A DNA stretch of 64,000 bases from Acidobacteriota bacterium (GCA_003225315.1 QHZD01000029.1:33083-97082), one strand, 5' to 3'. Numbered from the stretch's first letter, positions 36,194 through 44,376 are shown. Program-made: numbers and translations. Notes: generated by a model not told the origin, from the letters alone.

Positions 36194-38314
36194 ATGCCCA
36201 GAATAGACGGACAATACTTCGCCGCGACTATCAAAGCGCTGAAACTCGACGCGGACCAGGAAGAAGACGCCAAGAGGAACGCTGAGAACATAGCTCGTAA
36301 AGTCATCGAAGCTTATGAGCGCCATATTGCCCCCGGCCATGTTGGGGCGGCAGCGAAGGGGATTCCTGCGGGTTTCTTACCATCGAGCAATGCACATGCT
36401 CTGACGGGCTTGGTGTATGGTCGCATCCAGAGCGGCAAGACGCGCGCGATGATCGCGAGTACGGCAATGGCCTTCGACAACGGCTTCCGAATCGTTGTTG
36501 TATTAACGAGCAACATAAACGACCTGGTTACACAGACCCACTTTGATTTTGCCTCTGGCCTTCCCAATGTCATGGTGTACACCAAGGATGACGAACTGGA
36601 CGGTGAAATCAGCAACGCGAAACTCTACCTTGAGGCTGGAGATGGCCGCATGCTCATCGTTTGCTCAAAAGGTGCGCCGAGCCTCAAGAACGTGATCGCG
36701 TTCCTAAGAAAGGTTGACGCAAGGCTGTATCCCGCCATAATCTTCGACGACGAGGGGGACCAAGCTTCCCTCGATACCAATACGAAAAAGAGATCTCTCT
36801 CGCTTGTCGCAGTTGCACCGAGCAGCATAAACAAGTTGATTCAGGAAAAACTCAGGACGCTAATACCTTGCCATATTTACGTAAGCGTGACGGGGACGCC
36901 GCAGGCTGTCCTGCTTCAGAGCGCGGAATCAACGAATCGCCCATCGTTCATAACACTATTGCCCCCTGGGGAGTCCTACATCGGAGGGAAGTATTTTTTT
37001 GGCACCGACGAGCCAGAAAAGAATTCCCACCACCTGATTCGGATCGTTGAGCGAGATGAGAAAGATAAACTGTTGGAGCCCCACACGCCCATCCCTAAAG
37101 GGTTGCGCCGCGCTATTCTATTCTTCCTACTTTCTTCTGCTGCGCTCATCAAGAAAAATGGCGGTGTGCCCGCCCATGGAAAGGGATATTCCTTCCTATG
37201 CCACCCCAGCTTGAAAAACGACGAGCAGTCGGTCGCTCGAGAGCGAATTAACGACTTTCTCGGCGCAGTCACGGCTACGGTCTTGAAAGTGAGCGGCTCC
37301 GACGAACAGGTGTGGAATGAACTTCGGGAAGAATACGAAAATCTCAAGACTACTCTGGGAGAAAAGGCGCCTCCTCTTGAGGAACTATCAAAAACAATCG
37401 TCGCGTACCTCAGGACAAGAAAAATTCTGGTGATAAATGCAAGGACCAAGAGACAAGGGATTGCTTATGGTCCCGAATTAAACTTCCTAATCGGAGGCAA
37501 CACCCTAGGCAGAGGAATCGCAATTAGAGATCTTCTTGTTACATACTACATCAGAGATTCGAAGATTTCGCAGATTGATACGATGCACCAGCATGCTCGA
37601 ATGTTTGGCTACAGGAGGGACACGTTATCCTTCACCAGGCTTTTCATCCCTCAGCATCTCTATTATCGCTTCAGGGATATTCACCAATCTGACGAAGATC
37701 TCCGGGAGTACATCGAGCAGCACAAGGACACGCCGGAAACCTTTCCTATTGAATTCACGTTCGATCTTCGCACGACTCGGCCCGGCGTCCTCGACGTCAA
37801 TACGACGGACACGTTGCAGCCTGGCAAGCAGGTGTTTCCGAACTACGTGATAATGCCGCAGGATCCCAAATCCTATTCGAAAATCGAACAGCAATTGAGC
37901 ATGCACTTCGGGCCACCCGGTTCTCCCCTCGAAAGCAAAGGCAAATTGGGCGCCAAGATTTCCGTAGCTCAGGCGATCGACCTTCTAAAGCCGTTAAAAA
38001 CGAAATCTGAGAATACCTGGCGCGATAAAACAATCCGCGCCGTGATCGAGAGGGTCGCGCGCGAGTTCGGAAACCAGATCATCCTGAAGTTTAGGGCAGC
38101 AAAACGTGTAGTTGGAGAGAAAGGATTTATTTCTACAGGCACGCTGAGCGGCCAAGAATACGACGATGCCAAGAAGGGAGCCATGCCCACGCTTTGGATT
38201 ATGGCGGTTGAAACTGCCGATGGCAGTTTCTCCGGCAAGGGTAAGAGATTTATGTATCCCACATTCGTTATCCCGGACAAGTTACCTAAGCTTCTAATGT
38301 TCAACAGAGGATAA
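36194..38314 (+). CDS. Z1-domain superfamily II-like ATPase, defence-associated
   Basis: A 706-residue protein of the Z1 family, known from R-M-like islands together with C5 methylases, Vsr-type nucleases and MORC-like ATPases. The helicase-like core has a Walker A GRIQSGKTR (Lys82), a Walker B IIFDDEGDQASLDT (Asp185-Asp186-Glu187), the segment YVSVTGTPQAVLLQ, and in the second lobe LNFLIGGNTLGRGIAIRDLLVTYY with DTMHQHARMFGYR, the arginine-finger-like motif VI. The C-terminal ~230 residues are family-specific. It is likely to remodel or translocate along DNA in concert with a nuclease. The start at 36194 is preferred over GTG 36176 because a TATAAT occupies 36182-36187. Confidence 0.85.
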   Translation: MPRIDGQYFAATIKALKLDADQEEDAKRNAENIARKVIEAYERHIAPGHVGAAAKGIPAGFLPSSNAHALTGLVYGRIQSGKTRAMIASTAMAFDNGFRIVVVLTSNINDLVTQTHFDFASGLPNVMVYTKDDELDGEISNAKLYLEAGDGRMLIVCSKGAPSLKNVIAFLRKVDARLYPAIIFDDEGDQASLDTNTKKRSLSLVAVAPSSINKLIQEKLRTLIPCHIYVSVTGTPQAVLLQSAESTNRPSFITLLPPGESYIGGKYFFGTDEPEKNSHHLIRIVERDEKDKLLEPHTPIPKGLRRAILFFLLSSAALIKKNGGVPAHGKGYSFLCHPSLKNDEQSVARERINDFLGAVTATVLKVSGSDEQVWNELREEYENLKTTLGEKAPPLEELSKTIVAYLRTRKILVINARTKRQGIAYGPELNFLIGGNTLGRGIAIRDLLVTYYIRDSKISQIDTMHQHARMFGYRRDTLSFTRLFIPQHLYYRFRDIHQSDEDLREYIEQHKDTPETFPIEFTFDLRTTRPGVLDVNTTDTLQPGKQVFPNYVIMPQDPKSYSKIEQQLSMHFGPPGSPLESKGKLGAKISVAQAIDLLKPLKTKSENTWRDKTIRAVIERVAREFGNQIILKFRAAKRVVGEKGFISTGTLSGQEYDDAKKGAMPTLWIMAVETADGSFSGKGKRFMYPTFVIPDKLPKLLMFNRG

Positions 38315-38346
38315 ACAGGGGCCCGCAGAAATTTCGCTTTTGCGTT

Positions 38347-38352
38347 TATAAT
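38347..38352 (+). promoter_or_regulatory. -10 hexamer at the start of the methyltransferase gene
   Basis: TATAAT overlaps the first candidate ATG (38351) and lies 4 and 7 bases before the ATGs at 38357 and 38360. If used, it forces a later start and a leaderless mRNA. Confidence 0.5.
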
Positions 38353-39439
38353 GGCGATGATGAAAGCCACGAAAATTAGGGTTGTGGACGTGTTCTCGGG
38401 AATCGGAGGGCTCTCGCACGGATTTTTCCTGGAAGGCTTCAATATAGTTGCCGGAATAGATATCGATGAGACGTGTAGGTATGGTTTCGAAGAAAATAAC
38501 CACTCAAGATTTATTGCAAAGGACGTTGCCCAGGTTACGCCCCGAGAACTGAAAGCGCTCTACAAAAACTGCTTCCCGAAGGTTCTGATTGGGTGCGCTC
38601 CATGTACTCCCTTTTCGACACTGAACTTGAAAAGGGCTGTTTACAGCAAGTCGGATGAAAAATGGAGATCATTGAATTCTTTCTTGAGGCTAGTAAGAAG
38701 CGTCCGGCCGGAAATCGTTTCAATGGAAAACGTTGCGGAGCTGGCGGACGGGGAAAAATTCCCCATATTCAAACGATTTGTTAGGACGCTAAAGAGGGCC
38801 GGATATCGAGTGGCGTACAGCGTGGTTGATTCGTCGAAATACGGCGTTCCGCAGCGCAGAAAAAGACTGGTGTTGCTTGCGTCGTTGCTTGGGCCGATCT
38901 CACTGGTCGGTGAAACGCATCCCTACGGCCCTGTGACAGTCAGGGAAACGATAGGAGATCTCCCACCGATCAGGGACGGCCAAACAAGTAAGTCCGACAT
39001 TATGCATCGGGCAAGCAAGTTGAGTGACCTGAACAAGAAACGGATTATGGCTACTCCGAAGGATGGCGGAAGTGCAACAAGTTGGAGCCGAGAACTACTT
39101 CCGAAATGCTACCGGAAAGAAAAGGGACAATCGTACAGGTCCTCAGTCTACGGAAGAATGAAATGGGACGAACCTGCTCCGACAATGACAACCAACTGCC
39201 ACACCCTTGGAACAGGGCGGTTTGGGCACCCTACGCAAAACAGGGCCATATCCCTTAGGGAAGCAGCCCGCTTTCAGACGTTCCCCGACTATTATCAATT
39301 TCAGGATGCGGGGAGATTGAATTCCTCAATCGTGGCCCAGCACATCGGTAATGCTGTTCCCGTGAGACTTGGACAGGTAATAGCAATGAGCATAAAGGCT
39401 CACGTCGCCAAATTCGGTCAAGATAGAATAAAGCGATAA
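38351..39439 (+). CDS. DNA (cytosine-5-)-methyltransferase
   Basis: A 362-residue C5 methylase with all main motifs: I (VVDVFSGIGGLSHGF), IV with the catalytic cysteine Cys85 (GCAPCTPFS), VI (MENVAEL), VIII (GVPQRRKRLV), a target-recognition region after ETIGDLPP, IX (LREAARFQTFPDYYQF) and X (AQHIGNAVPV). The enzyme is apparently intact; its recognition sequence cannot be told from sequence alone. The true start may be the ATG at 38357 or 38360, given the TATAAT at 38347. It follows the Z1 gene by 36 bp and its 3' end overlaps the convergent vsr gene by 22 bp. It probably marks self DNA. Confidence 0.95.
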   Translation: MAMMKATKIRVVDVFSGIGGLSHGFFLEGFNIVAGIDIDETCRYGFEENNHSRFIAKDVAQVTPRELKALYKNCFPKVLIGCAPCTPFSTLNLKRAVYSKSDEKWRSLNSFLRLVRSVRPEIVSMENVAELADGEKFPIFKRFVRTLKRAGYRVAYSVVDSSKYGVPQRRKRLVLLASLLGPISLVGETHPYGPVTVRETIGDLPPIRDGQTSKSDIMHRASKLSDLNKKRIMATPKDGGSATSWSRELLPKCYRKEKGQSYRSSVYGRMKWDEPAPTMTTNCHTLGTGRFGHPTQNRAISLREAARFQTFPDYYQFQDAGRLNSSIVAQHIGNAVPVRLGQVIAMSIKAHVAKFGQDRIKR

Positions 39440-39822
39440 ATTTTCTGGAATGTTGCCGCAGGACTCCTCTTGACGTTGTGTTCCCAAACCCTCATTACTC
39501 TCCAGCCTAGCCTCCGGAGCTTGCGGAAATTTCTTCTATCACGGAGCCTGTTAGTCTCTATTTTCTCGCGCCAGAATTTCGACTTGATCCTGCCTTTCCA
39601 AGCCGGATACCTGTATCCGTGCCAGAAATCGCTATCGATGAAGATAGCTTTCTTAGCTTGCGGAAATGCCACATCAGGGGTCCCAGGCAGGCGCTTGTAA
39701 TGTTTCCTGAATCGCACACCGTGCTTCTTCAAGGCAGAAAAAACCACCTTCTCAAGCGAGGTATTCTTACTCTTCACCGCGGCCATCATTTTGCTTCTGA
39801 CTGCGGGCGTAACAATATCCAT
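39418..39822 (-). CDS. vsr: Vsr-type (very-short-patch-repair-like) endonuclease
   Basis: A 134-residue protein: DIVTPAVRSKMMAAVKSKNTSLEKVV, the catalytic aspartate in LPGTPDVAF (Asp50), FIDSDFWHG (His68), then FWREKIETNRLRDRRNFRKLRRLGWRVMRVWEHNVKR. E. coli Vsr cuts 5' of T in T:G mismatches made by deamination of 5-methylcytosine. The classic zinc-binding segment GCFWHHHHC is replaced by SDFWHGYRY, so the structural zinc is probably absent, as in the subgroup found beside Z1 genes. It may therefore act as the restriction nuclease rather than in repair. The ATG at 39822 lies 7 bases after TATATT. Confidence 0.92.
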   Translation of the reverse strand: MDIVTPAVRSKMMAAVKSKNTSLEKVVFSALKKHGVRFRKHYKRLPGTPDVAFPQAKKAIFIDSDFWHGYRYPAWKGRIKSKFWREKIETNRLRDRRNFRKLRRLGWRVMRVWEHNVKRSPAATFQKIYRFILS

Positions 39823-39829
39823 GGTCCCC

Positions 39830-39835
39830 AATATA
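39830..39835 (-). promoter_or_regulatory. -10-like hexamer of vsr
   Basis: On the minus strand TATATT ends 7 bases before ATG 39822, again compatible with a leaderless transcript. Vsr may in addition be transcribed from upstream with the two tiny genes. Confidence 0.45.
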
Positions 39836-39896
39836 GAACAAACAGGCGGGTCGGCGCGGAGAGAGGCGCCTCAATCAGAGAATGCTGAACCAGGCC

Positions 39897-39998
39897 TTAG
39901 CCCTTCCAAACGTACTTCCCGCACGAACAAGGAACCGTCTCGGTAGGATGTTTCTTTGCCATGGGTTGCCGGCAGACGGGACAATTCTTACGCCACAT
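39897..39998 (-). CDS. 33-residue zinc-ribbon mini-protein
   Basis: ATG at 39998 opens a frame MWRKNCPVCRQPMAKKHPTE and continues to a CSCGKYVWKG end, with a stop at 39897. Two CxxC/CxC pairs 15 residues apart make a minimal zinc ribbon. A GAAAGGGCGG ribosome-binding-like stretch precedes the ATG. It is only 17 bp downstream of the next small gene on the same strand and upstream of vsr. It is too short for most gene finders. Coding status is inferred from cysteine spacing and context. Confidence 0.55.
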   Translation of the reverse strand: MWRKNCPVCRQPMAKKHPTETVPCSCGKYVWKG

Positions 39999-40015
39999 AC
40001 CAAACCGCCCTTTCT

Positions 40016-40258
40016 TCAACAAACCGTTTGCAGGCAAGCGGGGATGCCGCCTTCACCGATCAGCGCGAAGAATTCTTCGCGCTGTTCAAGCTCTGTGAGG
40101 ACCGCGAGCGTTTTTCCGTAGGCTGCTATCGCTCCGGTCAACTTGTGGAATTCCGGAGAACCCTTAACCGTCATTCGTCTTTGGATGTGCGCGTCCGCCG
40201 AGAGTTCGACGACTTGTTCTATGGCCTCATTCATCAGACCTGAAGTAGCGCTCATCAT
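40016..40258 (-). CDS. small hypothetical protein upstream of zinc ribbon and vsr
   Basis: An 80-residue protein starting MMSATSGLMNEAIEQVVELSADAHIQRR. A strong AAGGAGA site lies 8 bases before the start, with ACAATATAG (possible -10) just ahead of it. The chain is mostly helical and soluble (LTGAIAAYGKTLAVLTELEQREEFFALIGEGG). No family was recognised. Together with the mini zinc ribbon and vsr it may form one minus-strand transcript. Whether it belongs to the defence module is open. Confidence 0.6.
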   Translation of the reverse strand: MMSATSGLMNEAIEQVVELSADAHIQRRMTVKGSPEFHKLTGAIAAYGKTLAVLTELEQREEFFALIGEGGIPACLQTVC

Positions 40259-40484
40259 CGGTTCGGTCTCCTTCTATATTGTAAGGACGCAAGCCTCTGG
40301 ACTTCATATACAGGGGAAACCTCCAATTTAGTGGGCGGTCTATAACGGAGGAGCGATGCAGGTCATGGCCGCGCCGGATGGGTAGAATCAGCCTCCCAAG
40401 CGCATAGTTCCGCGTACTTTAGGATTTTCGACCTTCCATCCCGCAACTCTCATCTTTCCAGCACCTTCCCGCTCCATTCGAATG

Positions 40485-40540
40485 ATACACAACAAATAAA
40501 TTGACAACAGCTGAACTTTGTGCTATTCTGTTTTGTGTAT
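40485..40540 (+). promoter_or_regulatory. strong promoter framed by an 8-bp inverted repeat
   Basis: TTGACA (40501-40506), a 17-bp spacer and TATTCT (40524-40529) are flanked by ATACACAA (40485-40492) and TTGTGTAT (40533-40540). The nearest supported plus-strand gene starts 500 bp downstream. The stretch 40541-40760 is unusually pyrimidine-rich on the plus strand and shows no supported gene. Confidence 0.6.
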
Positions 40541-40744
40541 CTCACGTCACATCCTCGCCTCGTCTTCACTTTTCCGAGTCTGCGCCCCGTTGCCCCCACT
40601 CACTATTCCCGTAAGCCCTTTACTGTCAATGTCTTTGCCGACCCCTACCCTCTAACTCCTGTCACCTCAACCTTTTACAAGAATGGTGGGAGGGGCCCTC
40701 TCTTTCTCACATCGTTGCCTCATTACCCCTTTACCTCCTCTTCT

Positions 40745-40857
40745 CTAAGTCCTTTCCCTGCAACATTTGTGGATCGTCACGCCAAGTGTTACAAACAAAA
40801 GACTTACGCATCGGCTAAACCCTTTAGATGCAACATTTACAAAAAACGCGGGGGTGG
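40745..40857 (-). repeat. ~115-bp dispersed repeat, copy 2 (inverted)
   Basis: Read on the minus strand, it begins with a CCCCCACCCCC-like run, then TTTTTTGTAAATGTTGCATC, AAGTCTTTTGTTTGTAACAC, and ends in a second unit (ACAAATGTTGCAGGGAAAGG). Blocks and spacing match copy 1 at 5961-6078 over the whole length, with roughly two thirds identity by eye. The remaining stretch 40858-41033 is the leader of the next gene. Confidence 0.65.
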
Positions 40858-41033
40858 GGGGCTGCCCCAGGCCCACCCAACACAATTCCCCGATAGCGCT
40901 TTTATCCGAAGCGTTACCTGTCCCGAGGGAGTGCATCGGACGTACTATTGGAGTCGGCAGTTCCCTCCGCCAAGCTGTTCCCAGGCCACGGTTCCGTCGT
41001 TTCCAAGAACGTTTATTTGCGTGGGAGGGTGCG

Positions 41034-41888
41034 ATGGGTAAGTTCTCTCGTAGCTGGGATCTCGTTAAGCAGAGCTTCGCCATTCTTCGTTCCGACAAAC
41101 AATTGATGTTGTTTCCGGTGCTCTCGGCCATTGCCTGCTTTATCGTTACGACCATTATGGCCACGGGCGGCGCGTTCTTGATGATGCCGGCCAGGGCCTC
41201 AGCCTTGGCTGCCGGCGAACAGTTCCATCCGAACCAGTCGCCGATGTTTATGCTCGGCATGTTCGCTTTGTACGTGGTGAACTATTTCGTGATCGTGTTC
41301 TTCAACGTCGCGCTCGTCGGCGTCGCCAATAGCCGCTTGATGGGCGGCACGTGGACTTTCCGCGACGGCCTCGAACTCGCTTGGGCGCGCAAGGGCACAA
41401 TTCTGCAGTGGGCGTTCGTCGCTGCCACGGTCGGCGTCATCCTGCGCACGCTCGAAGAGCGCATGGGCCTGCTCGGCCGCCTGATTATGCGCATCATCGG
41501 AGTAGTCTGGACGCTGGCTTGTTACTTCGTGGTTCCCGTGCTGGCCTTCGAGGACCTCACTCCCATCGCCGCGGTGAAGCGCTCCTCCAAGCTCTTCCGC
41601 GACACCTGGGGAGAAAAAGTCATCGGCGGCTTCAGTCTCAGCCTCGTTTCTATGATGCTCATGCTGCCCGGAATCGGCTTGGTAATTGTTGCTGCTTATC
41701 TTGGTGGCGTCGCCGGCCTGCTCATCGGCTTGGTCATCATGTTCGTTTATTTCCTCCTGCTCTCGGTGTTTATGTCTGCCGTGGGAGGAATTTTCAACGC
41801 GGCGCTCTATCGCTACGCCTGCTTCAAGCAGGTGCCGCCAGCCTTCTCGCATGACCTGATCGCCTCAGCCTGGGCGCCTAAAACCTAA
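41034..41888 (+). CDS. DUF6159-family integral membrane protein
   Basis: A 284-residue protein, MGKFSRSWDLVKQSFAILRSDKQLMLFPVLSAIACFIVTTIMA, with about six transmembrane helices and the family segment WTFRDGLELAWARKGTILQWAFVAATVGVILRTLEER. A conserved PVLAFEDLTPIAAVKRSSKLFRDTWGEK follows. The ribosome binding site GGGAGGG before 41034 decides the start; the frame is open upstream for 270 bases but that part is the dispersed repeat. The function is unknown; relatives are scattered across soil bacteria. A terminator hairpin follows at 41975. Confidence 0.85.
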   Translation: MGKFSRSWDLVKQSFAILRSDKQLMLFPVLSAIACFIVTTIMATGGAFLMMPARASALAAGEQFHPNQSPMFMLGMFALYVVNYFVIVFFNVALVGVANSRLMGGTWTFRDGLELAWARKGTILQWAFVAATVGVILRTLEERMGLLGRLIMRIIGVVWTLACYFVVPVLAFEDLTPIAAVKRSSKLFRDTWGEKVIGGFSLSLVSMMLMLPGIGLVIVAAYLGGVAGLLIGLVIMFVYFLLLSVFMSAVGGIFNAALYRYACFKQVPPAFSHDLIASAWAPKT

Positions 41889-42007
41889 CGCCTAACGCCA
41901 AAAGCCTAACGGCCAAGGCGCAACACGCAAGACCTAACGGCCAGGGCGTAACGCGCGAGAGGTAAAATTAATCTGGAGGGCGCTCCAATTTTTTCGGATC
42001 GCCCTCC
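41889..42007 (+). terminator. short direct repeats and terminator hairpin
   Basis: After the stop codon come degenerate direct repeats (CCTAACGGCCAAGGCGCAAC at 41905 and CCTAACGGCCAGGGCGTAAC at 41933). The hairpin has arms GGAGGGCG-c-TCC (41975-41986) and GGA-t-CGCCCTCC (41996-42007) around AATTTTTTC, then AAAAATTTT. It terminates the DUF6159 gene and perhaps the convergent receptor gene. Confidence 0.7.
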
Positions 42008-42141
42008 AAAAATTTTAGGTGAGTCAGTTGTAACTTCGGCCCCACGCCGCGCGTCTCAGAATTCAACCGAGTGTTGGCCTCCTTTTTTCCAGGTTTTCGG
42101 CAGGAGTTGACCAGCCCAACGGGTGGCGGCTTTGTGCGAAA

Positions 42142-44376
42142 TTAGAAATGAAATTTAAGGCTGCCACCCACCGTGCGCGACGGCGCGTACTGGATGGGAA
42201 TCTCTTCGCTCTCTTTGGCGATTTTGTAAATGCTGTTGCTGACGTTGGTGACGTCGAATTCCAGGTCGAAGGAACGCGGCTCGGCTTTCCAGAGCGTTAG
42301 GCCCGTGCCCAGGTCGGCCGTAAAATGCTGCGGCAAGCGCGGCCCGTGTTCGACGATGGTGCCGCTGCCGTAGCGCATCGCGCTTCCCGCCCAGAAACCG
42401 CGCCAGCGATTGCGATAAAAAATCTGCCCCGTTCCGGTGTGCGTCTGGTCAAACGCCGGAATAATTTTTTCGCCCGCAACGAGCGGCTCATCGCCCGCGA
42501 ATCCTCCCGTGATGGGGCCGTAGAAATGCGTTTTTGCCAGCGCATACTGAAAGCGGCCGGAGATTCCCACGCGTTCCAACTGGCGCATATTAACGACGAA
42601 TTCCAGACCCTTCGAACGCGCGCTGTCAAAATTGATGGGTACGAAAATCCGCGAGATGGAGATCTCGTGGTTCTCAAAACTATTCCTGCCCGTATGCAGG
42701 TAAGCGTTGAGCTCCAGGCTCACGCGCGGTGCGAGCTCCTGCGACCAGCCCAACTCGTAGTAATTCTGCGTGTAGGGACGCACGTTGCCGACGCGCTGCG
42801 CGGGATCGATGGCGTTATTGCCGATGAAGCTGGCGAGCAGCGAATATTCGATGGGCGGCGGAGAAAACAAGCGATTGTACGCCGCGTGAATCACCGATTT
42901 TGTTTTTGCGAGATGATACGCCAGTCCAACGCGCGGGCTGGCTTGCTGGTCTGCGTCGACCAAGTCAAAGTGATCGTAGCGAAGTCCGGCGTCGACAATC
43001 AGGTTTCGAACCAGCGAAAAATGATCCTGAACATAGAAGCTGGCTTGCCCGCCCTTGCCCCACCCCCGAAACGGAGGAAATACATCCGGGTCGCCGCGGC
43101 TGTCGAAGAAGAAACTTTCTCCTTCGCGCAGCCGGACAAAATCAACGCCCGCCTTGAAAAGATGTCCGCGCCAGGAGTGCGAGAGGTCGCTCTTGACGCC
43201 AAGAGTTAAGGACGCGCGAGAGGCGTCCGAAAGGGGGGTGACCGGATCGGTCGTGGGGAGAACTTTATCGGAGCTGGTGCGCTGGTAGACCGAAGTCTGA
43301 AGCAAAGTCTGCGGAGAAAAAGTGTGCAGCCATCCGAGGATCGCGGTGTACTGCCGCAGGCGGCGCTGGGCGTCACGGCCGACAAGCTGATCATCGGTAA
43401 TATTGGGCTGCTGAAAATTTGCGCCAGAACTCATTATGAGCAATTTGAACGAGTCTTTGTTCCCCGCGTGCCAATCGAACTGCGCGGCGGCCCGCGAGCC
43501 TTTGCCAAAGTCAAAAAGCTCCCGCGGTTCGGGCGGATCGAGATAGCGTCCGGAAGTGAAACCGTCCGCGAAAAAGTAATAGCCGAGCCGGCCCGCTTGT
43601 CCGCCGTAGTCGGCGTTTAAGTCGTAGTTATCCAGCGTGACGCCGCGGAAATTCAAATCGCCGTGTCCGGCGAGATCGGCTCCGGAGCGTGTGGTGATAT
43701 CGAGGACGCCGCCAAAGCGGTTGCCATATTCGGGTGTGAACCCGCCGGTCATCAAGTCCATGGTTTCGAAAATTTGTGGGCTAACTCCAGCGGAAAACTG
43801 AGGCTGCGTGTTGTCAAGAAAAGAGACGCCGTTGATGAACTCATGCAACGAGAATTCCGTGCCGCGCACGGCCAAGAAATTGTCGTGGCTGTCGCTGGCG
43901 CCGGGCATCAGGTTGTTGACCAGGTCGTTGGTACTCTCGACGATGGGATCCGGCAGCCGCTCGAGATCCTGGCGCGAAAAAGTATAAGAGCTGCCGGTTT
44001 TCTCCGGATCAACAGTCAGATAGCGGGCAGAAACTTCCACGGACTGGCGAACGGTTTCCTCTTTTTGCATTTCAATGTTCAGCGAAACGGGCTGGCGGGA
44101 CCGCAACACAAAGTCATAAGTAGAGATGTAGTAGCCGGTGGCTTGGACGCGGAGACGGTAGGCTCCGGCCTCGACGGCAGAGATTCGAAACTTTCCATCC
44201 GTGTCCGTGATGGTGGTCAGGACGGCCGTGGCGTCGGGGTGTCCCAAGGAGATGGAGGCGTTCGCGACAGCGCTGCCGGAATTGTCATGAACGGTGCCCT
44301 CAACAATCGTTTGGGCAAACGCCGAGCCACAAGAAAACAAGAGGAGAAAGGCAACACCCCAGTAGGAACAACGCAT
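42142..44376 (-). CDS. TonB-dependent receptor with N-terminal carboxypeptidase-regulatory domain
   Basis: A 744-residue outer-membrane receptor. Signal peptide (MRCSYWGVAFLLLFSCGSAFA), a CarboxypepD-reg/CNA-B-like domain (VEGTVHDNSGSAVANASISLGHPDATAVLTTITDTDGKFRISAVEAGAYRLRVQA), a plug domain (LPDPIVESTNDLVNNLMPGASDS...VRGTEFSLHEFINGVSFLDN), then a long beta-barrel ending in SRTVGGSLKFHF with terminal Phe. No classical TonB box is obvious. Such receptors in Acidobacteriota take up oligosaccharides or siderophores; the substrate is unknown and no SusD partner is present. ATG 44376 is preferred over TTG 44391 because GGAG lies 9-12 bp before it. Confidence 0.92.
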   Translation of the reverse strand: MRCSYWGVAFLLLFSCGSAFAQTIVEGTVHDNSGSAVANASISLGHPDATAVLTTITDTDGKFRISAVEAGAYRLRVQATGYYISTYDFVLRSRQPVSLNIEMQKEETVRQSVEVSARYLTVDPEKTGSSYTFSRQDLERLPDPIVESTNDLVNNLMPGASDSHDNFLAVRGTEFSLHEFINGVSFLDNTQPQFSAGVSPQIFETMDLMTGGFTPEYGNRFGGVLDITTRSGADLAGHGDLNFRGVTLDNYDLNADYGGQAGRLGYYFFADGFTSGRYLDPPEPRELFDFGKGSRAAAQFDWHAGNKDSFKLLIMSSGANFQQPNITDDQLVGRDAQRRLRQYTAILGWLHTFSPQTLLQTSVYQRTSSDKVLPTTDPVTPLSDASRASLTLGVKSDLSHSWRGHLFKAGVDFVRLREGESFFFDSRGDPDVFPPFRGWGKGGQASFYVQDHFSLVRNLIVDAGLRYDHFDLVDADQQASPRVGLAYHLAKTKSVIHAAYNRLFSPPPIEYSLLASFIGNNAIDPAQRVGNVRPYTQNYYELGWSQELAPRVSLELNAYLHTGRNSFENHEISISRIFVPINFDSARSKGLEFVVNMRQLERVGISGRFQYALAKTHFYGPITGGFAGDEPLVAGEKIIPAFDQTHTGTGQIFYRNRWRGFWAGSAMRYGSGTIVEHGPRLPQHFTADLGTGLTLWKAEPRSFDLEFDVTNVSNSIYKIAKESEEIPIQYAPSRTVGGSLKFHF

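Noticed and set aside
40520..41041. 173-codon open frame in pyrimidine-rich DNA before the DUF6159 gene
   Set aside because: Low-complexity Pro/Ser/Phe composition follows from the C/T-rich strand, and it covers the dispersed repeat. No ribosome binding site or family.
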